Positions 1 through 6,351 of a stretch of DNA of 6,436 bases are shown here, one piece after another. Where the stretch lies: contig JAEDHM010000081.1 in NCBI GenBank assembly GCA_016296985.1, positions 1 through 6,436 of the forward strand, written 5' to 3'. The translations under genes were made by a program, and so were the position numbers. The stretch is from Clostridia bacterium (GTDB lineage: Bacteria > Bacillota > Clostridia > Christensenellales > CAG-1252). How positions within the stretch are numbered: position 1 is the first letter of the stretch; each line of letters starts with the position of its first letter. The notes under the pieces are model-generated. The model worked only from the letters and a program-made list of their open reading frames with translations, was not told the origin of the DNA and ran no database searches.

Positions 1-711
1 GCAAATATCTGCGTTTTCATCAGGTGTTTTTAGAGGATCGCCAACGTAAACTTTTTTAGCATAAGTTTCTTGAGGAATAAGTTTTGCTTTCTTCAATGCC
101 AACACAATGGGAGGAGTGATAAGGGAGAAGGCTACGACTTCAACGCCAAAGTTTAGACCAAACCAAGCGAGAATATAATTTACGTCAATGGTAAGACCGT
201 TGCTGAGGGTTTTGCCGTTGAAGAAAATCAAGGTGAAAGCGCCTACGAAAAGAGTATTTACGATTACGCCGATTGCAGTTGCAACAGCGGAGATACCTTG
301 CTCGGCTGCAATAAGTTGGGGACGGTTTACGATAACCTCTTTTCCTGCCTCGTTATATTTAAACTTTGCCTTCAATAAAACTTTTGAAAGTCCCCTTCTA
401 ACCAACCATGCGGCAACACCGATAAGAAGTCGGGGAAGAATACAAACCAAAGGATTTTGGAAAATGGGAGCAAGGAGCAAACCTGCCTTTGTGGTAAACC
501 AAGCGATATAGTTTACGATACCCAACAAAAAACCAATTATTACGGTGCTCCAAAAGTCTTGACTTTGAGAAACGATCAACGTAGGTAAAATCATAAAAGC
601 CAAGGTAACCGGACCGAAACTGATCGGAACAAAGCAGAAAATGATAGTCAATGCAAGCATTACCGCAAGTAAAACGATTTTTTTTGTGTCAAAAAACTTT
701 TTTACAGCCAT
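1..711 (-). CDS. ECF transporter S component (substrate-binding membrane subunit), C terminus cut by window edge
   Basis: The reading frame opens at an ATG at 709-711 and stays open for 237 codons to the left edge, with no stop in the window. An AGGAG sequence (719-723) sits 7 nt upstream of the ATG and supports this start. The protein is very hydrophobic, with about six likely membrane helices (near residues 11-29, 33-48, 53-71, 88-104, 138-164 and 178-206). It has features usual in the ECF S-component family: an early short motif PISFGPVTLAF (29-39), the stretch NPLVCILPRLLIGVAAW (86-102), and a late NTLFVGAFTLIFF helix (152-164). Such subunits bind a vitamin or related small molecule and work with an EcfA/A'/T energising module, which is not in this window. 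The substrate cannot be told from the sequence. A charged tail after residue 206 (KKAKLIPQETYAKK onwards) continues past the edge. The membrane-protein call is firm, the family call is good, and the substrate is unknown. Confidence 0.75.
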   Translation of the reverse strand, partial: MAVKKFFDTKKIVLLAVMLALTIIFCFVPISFGPVTLAFMILPTLIVSQSQDFWSTVIIGFLLGIVNYIAWFTTKAGLLLAPIFQNPLVCILPRLLIGVAAWLVRRGLSKVLLKAKFKYNEAGKEVIVNRPQLIAAEQGISAVATAIGVIVNTLFVGAFTLIFFNGKTLSNGLTIDVNYILAWFGLNFGVEVVAFSLITPPIVLALKKAKLIPQETYAKKVYVGDPLKTPDENADIC

Positions 712-822
712 AGTCCTACTCCTATATTTTTATACGTTTGCACGATAAAAGGCGAAATAGCAAAACTTTCAACCGTTTTACTCAAAAAAATCAGCCTATT
801 TCCGTGAAAATTCATTTTTAAT

Positions 823-851
823 ATCATAGCACTATAGTAAAATTATTGCAA
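823..851 (-). promoter_or_regulatory. Promoter of the ECF S-component gene
   Basis: Read on the minus strand, a -35 box TTGCAA (846-851) and a -10 box TATGAT (823-828) are separated by exactly 17 bp. The -10 matches five of six consensus bases and the -35 four of six. Transcription would start near 816, leaving a leader of about 105 nt before the ATG. No second promoter-like pair of similar quality is seen between this gene and the upstream lipoprotein gene, so this is the likely sole promoter. Confidence 0.6.
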
Positions 852-878
852 ATAATTTTGAAAATTTATGCAAATTTT
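839..878. repeat. Two adjacent perfect inverted repeats over the -35 region, candidate operators
   Basis: The first repeat has arms AAAATTATT (839-847) and AATAATTTT (851-859) around GCA, a perfect 9-3-9 dyad centred on the -35 box. After one base comes a second, with arms AAAATTT (861-867) and AAATTTT (872-878) around ATGC, a perfect 7-4-7 dyad. Both contain TGCAAA (847-852 and 869-874), and a third TGCAAA lies at 888-893. The cores are 22 and 19 bp apart, about two helical turns, as expected for cooperative binding by a dimeric regulator. The region is AT-rich, so chance symmetry is possible. No regulator family is recognised from the motif. Confidence 0.4.
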
Positions 879-890
879 AGGTTCATATGC

Positions 891-932
891 AAAAATAAAG
901 GCGCTAATCCATTGATTAACGCCTTTATTTTT
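891..932 (-). terminator. Intrinsic terminator of the vWA lipoprotein gene
   Basis: Arms AAAAATAAAGGCG (891-903) and CGCCTTTATTTTT (920-932) are perfectly complementary. They continue inward through TAATC (905-909) and GATTA (914-918) around a 4-nt loop. The only non-Watson-Crick position (904/919) is a U-G wobble in minus-strand RNA but a C-A mismatch in plus-strand RNA. The hairpin is therefore best formed by transcripts from the lipoprotein gene, whose stop codon lies 11 bp away. Its U-rich end is part of the stem. Confidence 0.85.
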
Positions 933-943
933 GTTTTTTTCTT

Positions 944-2473
944 TTAGTTTTCAAGAGGGTGAGTGTATCTCTCTTGGTAGTATTTTACTAGATTACGAAA
1001 TTCAAGTTTTTCCTCGTCATTGTCCAAATTCAACTGATTTAACCTTGCAATGACGTTTTCAATATTGCCTTGGGCAACAAAATCAGACTGACGAAGGACG
1101 AGAGCAAATTCGATAACTGAGGATACAAAGTTGTCAACGAAGGTAAGTTGATTGTGATAACTGGATGCAGTAATTGGCAAAACTTGCTCGGATGACACGG
1201 CGTCTGTCCCTTCAGACGGTTTTTTGTACCTTATTTTTACCTCGGCAAAATTGCCTTCGGTCAAATTTTCTCCTGCTTCGGTAAGTTTAATTTCATAGAC
1301 TATGGTTGCGGTATGTCCGCTTCCCAACTCACCGGCATCCGTGGCGTTGTTTTCAAACTCTTCTTGAGTCAATAGTTTATTTTCATACCCGATAAGGCGG
1401 AAGCTTGAAACGTAGTCGGGATTGAAGTACACGCCTGCTTTTACGTCCTTTGCAACGGTAATCAAGGTACCGCCGATTTGCTCGACAAGTGCCTTTCTCG
1501 CCTCGGCAACTGAATCTATATAGCTGTAAGTTCCGTTGCCTTTAAGCGCCAAAGTTTCCATTTTAGATGATTGATAGTTGCCCGATCCTACCCCGAAAGT
1601 GGAAAGGAAAATTCCGCTTTCACGTTTTTCGCTTATAAAGTTTTCAAGTCCTATATTTGAAGAAATGCCCACGTTGAAGTCGCCGTCCGTCATAAGGATA
1701 ACACGATTGTTTCCTCCGTCGATATAGTGTTTCCCTGCGATTTCGTAGGCGGTTTGGAGACCTTTACAGCCTGCGGTAGAGCCACCTGCGGATAAATCTT
1801 CGATTACCGCCTTTATTTTGTCTGTTTCATAGCCGTAGGCACCGTCTAGAGCAACCTCTGAACTTCCCGCGTAGGTGACGACGGAAACACGGTCGGTGGG
1901 ATTAAGATTTTCGGCAAGAAGTTTGAAACCTATTTGAACAAGAGGAAGTTCGTCATACATTGAACCGCTTGTGTCAATAAGAAATACAATATTGTTTTGT
2001 TGCTCGGCCATTTCAACCTTTTCAGTAGCAAGTCCTATACACATAAGTTTTGTTTCACTGTTGTAGGGATTGGGGAAAATGGATGAGGTGAGAGCAAATA
2101 CCTCGCCGTTTGTAGGTGTGCTGTAATCATAGGTAAAATAGTTTAAAATTTCTTCAACCCTTACCGCATCTTTGGGAATTTTCTCAATTCCTTCGTTTAT
2201 CATCCGCCTAACGTTGGGATAGGATGCGGTGTTGGCATCAATGGAAAAATAACTTTCGGTGGTAACTGAAGTGTCCACAAAGTCGTTTTCTTTTATTTCG
2301 GTATAATCTTCACCGCTTACCTCTCCTCCTTCTGCGTTTGAGGCGTTATCTCCCCCGGTAGGAGCGTAATAATTTCCTAAATCTTTATATCCGCCGAACT
2401 CACTGGAGCAAGCGGTAAAAAGAAAGGTTAACGTCAATATTGAAAGGATAATTACAAATAATACTTTTTTCAT
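944..2473 (-). CDS. YfbK-type von Willebrand factor A domain lipoprotein
   Basis: This 509-residue protein starts with a lipoprotein signal: Lys-Lys, a hydrophobic stretch (4-19), and FTAC with the acylated cysteine at 22. It is therefore probably anchored on the outer face of the cytoplasmic membrane. A flexible, acidic, Gly/Asn-rich linker (about 23-72) follows. Next comes the N-terminal domain typical of YfbK-like proteins (about 73-150, with SYPNVRRMINEG and KDAVRVEEILNYF). The vWA domain (about 160-335) has an intact metal-ion-dependent adhesion site: DTSGS at 167-171, Thr233 in GGSTAG, and Asp263 in MTDGD. The C-terminal part (about 340-505) matches the DUF3520 region, with FRLIGYEN (358-365) and AEVKIRYKKP (410-419). 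The start is backed by AGGAG (2482-2486), 8 nt upstream of the ATG. A -10-like TATAGT (2500-2505) is present upstream, but no convincing -35 box. The family's biological role is not established. Such domains usually bind protein ligands through the metal. The family assignment is confident; the role is not. Confidence 0.9.
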   Translation of the reverse strand: MKKVLFVIILSILTLTFLFTACSSEFGGYKDLGNYYAPTGGDNASNAEGGEVSGEDYTEIKENDFVDTSVTTESYFSIDANTASYPNVRRMINEGIEKIPKDAVRVEEILNYFTYDYSTPTNGEVFALTSSIFPNPYNSETKLMCIGLATEKVEMAEQQNNIVFLIDTSGSMYDELPLVQIGFKLLAENLNPTDRVSVVTYAGSSEVALDGAYGYETDKIKAVIEDLSAGGSTAGCKGLQTAYEIAGKHYIDGGNNRVILMTDGDFNVGISSNIGLENFISEKRESGIFLSTFGVGSGNYQSSKMETLALKGNGTYSYIDSVAEARKALVEQIGGTLITVAKDVKAGVYFNPDYVSSFRLIGYENKLLTQEEFENNATDAGELGSGHTATIVYEIKLTEAGENLTEGNFAEVKIRYKKPSEGTDAVSSEQVLPITASSYHNQLTFVDNFVSSVIEFALVLRQSDFVAQGNIENVIARLNQLNLDNDEEKLEFRNLVKYYQERYTHPLEN

Positions 2474-2610
2474 AGTGCCCTCTCCTTTTTTTGGTTTTCA
2501 CTATATACAACAAAAGTAAAAGAATTTTTGTCCCATATTTTTATTTTTTCTCAAAAAAATTTTGCCGACGTAAAATCAATGACAAGTTTTTTTATTTTTA
2601 TGGTATAGGA

Positions 2611-2643
2611 AAATAAAAAAAGGAATGGAACAAGTCCATTCCT
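2611..2643 (-). terminator. Intrinsic terminator of the pyruvate:ferredoxin oxidoreductase gene
   Basis: Arms AGGAATGGA (2621-2629) and TCCATTCCT (2635-2643) form a perfect 9-bp stem with a 5-nt loop. On the minus strand the stem is followed directly by a run of T residues (2620 down to 2611, TTTTTTATTT), the classic Rho-independent layout. It begins 23 bp past the stop codon. The A/T flanks would let it act weakly in the other direction too, but there is no plus-strand gene to need it. Confidence 0.9.
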
Positions 2644-2665
2644 ATTTTTTATGATTTGAGGTCAA

Positions 2666-5600
2666 TTATTTTCCTGCAAGCTTTTTATAGCCTTCGTACT
2701 TACCCTTTGCGTCTTCTTCGTTCATCTTGAAGAGTTTGTCAGCATCGGGAGTGATCTTAACGAGTTGAGCGTAACGGTTTTCAGAAAGCAAGAATTCTCT
2801 GTAATCACCGGTAGGTTCTTTGCTGTCAAGAGTGAAAGGATTTGTTCCTTCGGGAACTGCAGGGTTGTAACGATAGAGTTGCCAGTATCCGCATTCAACT
2901 GCCTTCTTTTCTTCGAGTTGGCTGTTACCCATATCCTTAAGACCTTGGTTGATACAAGGAGCGTAAGCAATGATGAGGGAAGGTCCGTCGTATGCTTCTG
3001 CTTCCAAAATAGCCTTTAAGAATTGAGCGGGAGATGCGCCCATGGATACTTGCGCTACATAAACGTAGCCATAGCTCATTGCCATCATACCCAAGTCTTT
3101 CTTCTTGGTACGCTTTCCGCCTGCAGCGAACTTAGCGATTGAAGCGGTAGGAGTAGCCTTGGAAGATTGACCGCCGGTGTTACTGTAAAGCTCGGTATCC
3201 AAAACCAAAACGTTTACGTTTTCGTTGGAAGCCAAGACGTGGTCTAAGCCACCGTAACCGATATCGTATGCCCAACCGTCGCCACCGAAAATCCACATGG
3301 ATTTTTTAGCAAGGCAGTCTCTGTCAGCATAGATTTCTTGGCAAAGAGCATCTGCTTCGCAACCGCAATCTTTGCAACTTTCAACAAGTTTTACAACTGC
3401 TTCGCTTGCAACTTGAGATGCCTTTGCATCGTCCATGGTGTTGAGCCAATTGTCGCAGATTTCAACGCCCTTTGCTGCGCATTCGCTAGAATCTTTTGCA
3501 AGGATTTCCTTCAATGCTTCAACCTTGGATTTGATTGCAACACGACGAGCTTGAACTGCCAAGTTCATACCATAACCAAATTCGGCGTTGTCTTCAAACA
3601 AGCTGTTTGCCCATGCAGGACCGTGTCCCTTGTCGTTTGTGGTGTAAGGACAGGTAGGAGCGGAACCGCCGTAGATGGAGGAACAACCGGTTGCGTTTGC
3701 AACTATCATTCTGTCACCAAACATTTGAGTGATAACTTTTACGTAAGGAGTTTCGCCGCAACCTGCGCAAGCTCCGGAGAACTCGAACAAAGGCTTGTTG
3801 AATTGGCTACCCTTTACGGTATCTCTTCTGATAGGAGCATCAGTTTCGGGAAGTGTTTCGGAATATTCCCAATTACGTTCGTCGGAAGCTTGAACTTCGG
3901 CGAAGGGTTTCATAACCAAAGCCTTGTTCTTGGAAGGACATGCGTTTACGCAAACCTTACAGCCCAAGCAGTCCATAGGAGATACTTGCATTCTGTATTC
4001 GTAACCTGCAACGCCGGTAGCGGGTTTTGTTACGAAACCTTCAGGTCTGTCGGCGAGAACCTCGCTCTTTTGCAATACGGGACGGATTGCTGCGTGAGGA
4101 CATACGAAAGCACATTGGTTACATTGGATACAATTTTCGGGAATCCATTGAGGAACGAAAGCTGCAACACCGCGTTTTTCGTACTTGGTTGTTCCGGTAG
4201 GAACCATACCATCGGGATTGAAAGCGGAAACGGGGAGATCGTCACCCTTTTGAGCCAAAATGGGATTTACGAAGGTCTTGAAGTAGTCGTTGTCAGCTAC
4301 TTTTACGGGAGCAGCGCCCTCGGTGGTGGTTGCCCAACTTTCGGGATATTTAACTTCAACAAGGTTTGCAATTGCGTTGTCAACACAAGCATAGTTCATG
4401 TTTACAACTGCGTCGCCCTTCTTTCCGTAGGTCTTTTTGATTGCTTGCTTCATATACTTTTCAGCTTCTTCATAAGGAATGATGTCAGCAAGTTTGAAGA
4501 AAGCGGCTTGCATTACGGTGTTTACACCGCGTTTTGCACCGATTTGTTGCAAAACTTTGAGACCGTCGAGAGTGTAGAACTTGACGTGCTTGCGAGCGAT
4601 TTGGTTTTTCAAGGAAGCAGGAAGTTGATGTTCCATTTCTTCAGGTGTCCAAATGCTGTTGAGCAAGAAGGTACCGCCGTCCTTGATTGCTGCGAGCATA
4701 TCGTATCTTAAAACGTAAGATTGGTTGTGGCAAGCAACGAAGTCAGCGTGGTCGATAAGGTATGGGCTGTGGATAGGAGCATCACCGAAACGGAGATGGC
4801 TTATGGTCAAACCACCGCTCTTCTTACTGTCGTAAGAGAAATAACCTTGAGCGTACTTGTTGGTGTGGTCACCGATGATCTTGATGCTGTTTTTGTTTGC
4901 GCCAACGGTACCGTCAGAGCCCAAACCATAGAACATACAGCTCTTAGTTCCTGCAGGAGCAGCGTCGAGGCTTTCGGTAACGGGAAGGGATTTGTAGGTA
5001 ACGTCGTCGGTGATACCAACGGTGAAGTGGTTGATACCGCCACGTCTCATGTTTTTGTAAACAGCGTTTACCATGGAAGGAGTGAATTCCTTAGAGCCCA
5101 AGCCATAACGTCCGCCTTGAACCTTGATGTGTGTCATTTTTGCTTCTTTCAAAGCGGCAACAACGTCGAGGTAGAGAGGTTCGCCCAAACAGCCGGGTTC
5201 TTTAGTTCTGTCAAGAACGCTGATGTACTTACAGGTTGCGGGGATCTTCTTAACGAAATCTTTAACGGAGAAGGGACGATACAAACGAACCTTGATTGCG
5301 CCGATTTTTGCGCCGTTTTTAGCAAGGTGGTTGATGGTTTCTTCAACGGTGTCGCAACCGCTTCCCATCAATACAACAACCTTTGTTGCCTTGGGATGTC
5401 CAACGTAGTCGAACAAATCGTAACTTCTGCCTGTGATGGACTTAACCTTTTGCATCATCTTCTTTACGATTGCGGGAACTGCATCATAGTACTTGTTTGC
5501 AGCTTCGCGGTTTTGGAAGTAGATGTCGGGGTTTTGAGCGGTACCCTTTTGAACGGGATGCTCGGGATTCAATGCTCTTGCACGGAAATCGTCAACGTCC

Positions 5601-6190
5601 TTCATGTCAACCAACTTTTTGATTTCGTCATATTCGGGTAAATGAATCTTAGAAACTTCGTGGCTGGTACGGAAACCGTCGAAGAAATGCAAGAAGGGAA
5701 CTTTTGATTTTAAGGTTGCCAAGTGAGCAACGAGAGCCAAGTCAGCTACTTCTTGTACGGAAGCGGATGCGAGCATTGCAAAACCGGTTTGACGGCAAGC
5801 CATAACGTCGGCGTGATCACCGAAAATGGACAATGCGTGTGCTGCCAAAGCACGTGCGCTTACGTGGAATACGCAGGGAAGTAACTCGCCTGAGATTTTG
5901 TACATGTTGGGAATCATCAAAAGCAAACCTTGGCTTGCTGTGAAAGTGGTTGTCAAAGCACCTGCGCAAAGAGAGCCGTGAACAGCGCCTGCTGCGCCTG
6001 CTTCAGATTGAAGCTCTGCCAAACGAAGTTTTTGGCCGAAAATGTTTTGTTGTCCCTGGACAGCCCACTCGTCTGCAACTTCCGCCATGGGGGAAGAAGG
6101 GGTGATGGGGTAAATTGCTGCAACTTCGCTAAACGCATAGGCAACGTGGGAAGCAGCGGTATTTCCATCTACGGTTTTTGTAATACTCAT
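2666..6190 (-). CDS. nifJ: Pyruvate:ferredoxin (flavodoxin) oxidoreductase, single-chain homodimeric type
   Basis: The enzyme oxidatively decarboxylates pyruvate with CoA to acetyl-CoA and CO2, passing two electrons to ferredoxin or flavodoxin in the cytoplasm. Its 1174 residues match the usual length of the fused enzyme. Domains in order: the N-terminal pyruvate-binding domain (1-255), with YPITPSSPMAE (27-37), Glu63 and Arg113; domain II (about 260-400); the gamma-like domain (about 415-605); EKR (671-673); and a two-cluster ferredoxin domain, with Cys 687, 690, 693, 697 and 741, 744, 747, 751. The C-terminal thiamine-diphosphate domain has proximal-cluster cysteines 808, 811, 836 and 1079, the GDG motif (970-972) and the YSNTGGQ segment (1002-1008). 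Every expected ligand and catalytic residue is present, so it should be active. AGGAGG (6196-6201), 5 nt before the ATG, supports the start. It stands alone between its own promoter and terminator. A cysteine-rich segment at 904-959 is noted separately. Confidence 0.97.
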   Translation of the reverse strand: MSITKTVDGNTAASHVAYAFSEVAAIYPITPSSPMAEVADEWAVQGQQNIFGQKLRLAELQSEAGAAGAVHGSLCAGALTTTFTASQGLLLMIPNMYKISGELLPCVFHVSARALAAHALSIFGDHADVMACRQTGFAMLASASVQEVADLALVAHLATLKSKVPFLHFFDGFRTSHEVSKIHLPEYDEIKKLVDMKDVDDFRARALNPEHPVQKGTAQNPDIYFQNREAANKYYDAVPAIVKKMMQKVKSITGRSYDLFDYVGHPKATKVVVLMGSGCDTVEETINHLAKNGAKIGAIKVRLYRPFSVKDFVKKIPATCKYISVLDRTKEPGCLGEPLYLDVVAALKEAKMTHIKVQGGRYGLGSKEFTPSMVNAVYKNMRRGGINHFTVGITDDVTYKSLPVTESLDAAPAGTKSCMFYGLGSDGTVGANKNSIKIIGDHTNKYAQGYFSYDSKKSGGLTISHLRFGDAPIHSPYLIDHADFVACHNQSYVLRYDMLAAIKDGGTFLLNSIWTPEEMEHQLPASLKNQIARKHVKFYTLDGLKVLQQIGAKRGVNTVMQAAFFKLADIIPYEEAEKYMKQAIKKTYGKKGDAVVNMNYACVDNAIANLVEVKYPESWATTTEGAAPVKVADNDYFKTFVNPILAQKGDDLPVSAFNPDGMVPTGTTKYEKRGVAAFVPQWIPENCIQCNQCAFVCPHAAIRPVLQKSEVLADRPEGFVTKPATGVAGYEYRMQVSPMDCLGCKVCVNACPSKNKALVMKPFAEVQASDERNWEYSETLPETDAPIRRDTVKGSQFNKPLFEFSGACAGCGETPYVKVITQMFGDRMIVANATGCSSIYGGSAPTCPYTTNDKGHGPAWANSLFEDNAEFGYGMNLAVQARRVAIKSKVEALKEILAKDSSECAAKGVEICDNWLNTMDDAKASQVASEAVVKLVESCKDCGCEADALCQEIYADRDCLAKKSMWIFGGDGWAYDIGYGGLDHVLASNENVNVLVLDTELYSNTGGQSSKATPTASIAKFAAGGKRTKKKDLGMMAMSYGYVYVAQVSMGASPAQFLKAILEAEAYDGPSLIIAYAPCINQGLKDMGNSQLEEKKAVECGYWQLYRYNPAVPEGTNPFTLDSKEPTGDYREFLLSENRYAQLVKITPDADKLFKMNEEDAKGKYEGYKKLAGK

Positions 6191-6221
6191 ATTGACCTCC
6201 TGAGATTTTCTTTCAAAGTAA

Positions 6222-6239
6222 AAAGTCGAAAACGACCTT
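6222..6239 (-). other. Hairpin at the predicted 5' end of the oxidoreductase mRNA
   Basis: On the minus strand, AAGGTCG and CGACTTT close over a TTTT loop, giving a 7-bp stem with one G-U wobble. The predicted transcription start (about 6237-6238) falls at the first bases of the stem, so the mRNA would begin with this structure. Such 5' hairpins can slow decay from the 5' end. It ends about 20 nt before the Shine-Dalgarno sequence and does not cover it. A short U run after the stem makes a weak pause or attenuator an alternative reading. Confidence 0.4.
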
Positions 6240-6255
6240 GTTAATTATATTACAA
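6238..6255. promoter_or_regulatory. Candidate Rex (NADH/NAD+ redox repressor) operator over the -10 box
   Basis: The 18-bp plus-strand sequence TTGTTAATTATATTACAA fits the Firmicutes Rex pattern TTGTTAA-N4-TTAACAA at 12 of 14 specified positions: all seven of the left arm and five of seven of the right. It covers the whole -10 box (6244-6249) and the predicted start site, so a bound repressor would block polymerase. Rex is known to control fermentation genes in Firmicutes, which suits a pyruvate oxidoreductase. The DNA is AT-rich and the -10 itself supplies some of the matches, so this remains a candidate. Confidence 0.4.
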
Positions 6256-6272
6256 AGTAATATCTTAGTCAA
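6244..6272 (-). promoter_or_regulatory. Promoter of the oxidoreductase gene
   Basis: On the minus strand, TTGACT (6267-6272) and a perfect TATAAT (6244-6249) are separated by exactly 17 bp. This is a near-ideal housekeeping sigma-factor promoter with five of six and six of six matches. It predicts a start near 6237 and a leader of about 47 nt ending in a strong ribosome binding site, consistent with a highly expressed central-metabolism enzyme. Confidence 0.85.
6247..6263. repeat. Perfect 17-bp inverted repeat in the oxidoreductase promoter spacer
   Basis: ATATTAC (6247-6253) and GTAATAT (6257-6263) are perfect inverted copies around AAA. The dyad fills most of the -35/-10 spacer, overlaps three bases of the -10 box, and overlaps the Rex-like site by nine bases. 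Position and symmetry suit an operator for a dimeric regulator. I do not recognise the motif. Confidence 0.4.
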
Positions 6273-6326
6273 TGACTTTTTGAAAATAAAAAAATCCTTG
6301 CCAACCTCTTTTCCCCTTTATAAAGT

Positions 6327-6351
6327 AAAAAAGTTCCGCAAGGGAACTTTT
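6327..6351 (-). terminator. Intrinsic terminator of the gene at the right edge
   Basis: Arms AAAAGTTCC (6329-6337) and GGAACTTTT (6343-6351) form a perfect 9-bp stem with a 5-nt loop. On the minus strand the final arm and following bases give a run of six T residues. The left arm on the minus strand overlaps the TAA stop codon of the neighbouring gene (6350-6352), so termination is immediate. This isolates the oxidoreductase promoter from upstream transcription. Confidence 0.8.

Noticed and set aside
188..511. Plus-strand open frame of 107 codons near the left edge
   Set aside because: It is antisense to the ECF S-component gene, whose frame is open across the full 237 codons, has a ribosome binding site and encodes clear membrane helices.
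2474..2610. Promoter for the lipoprotein gene
   Set aside because: A -10-like TATAGT (2500-2505) exists, but no -35 box lies at a proper distance. TTGTCA and TTGAGA further upstream have no matching -10 box. The promoter must be here or read from upstream, but I cannot place it.
3338..4711. Long plus-strand open frame (457 codons) opposite the oxidoreductase gene
   Set aside because: It lies wholly antisense to a gene with all expected catalytic motifs, has no recognisable domain, and its Cys/Phe/Val-rich composition is what codon bias on the other strand produces.
4721..5641. Second long plus-strand open frame (306 codons) opposite the oxidoreductase gene
   Set aside because: Same reasons: antisense shadow in the same frame relationship, with no plausible protein family.
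6316..6325. 10-bp palindrome CTTTATAAAG between the right-edge terminator and the oxidoreductase promoter
   Set aside because: It is short, AT-rich and about 45 bp upstream of the -35 box, with no second copy seen. Chance is a sufficient explanation.
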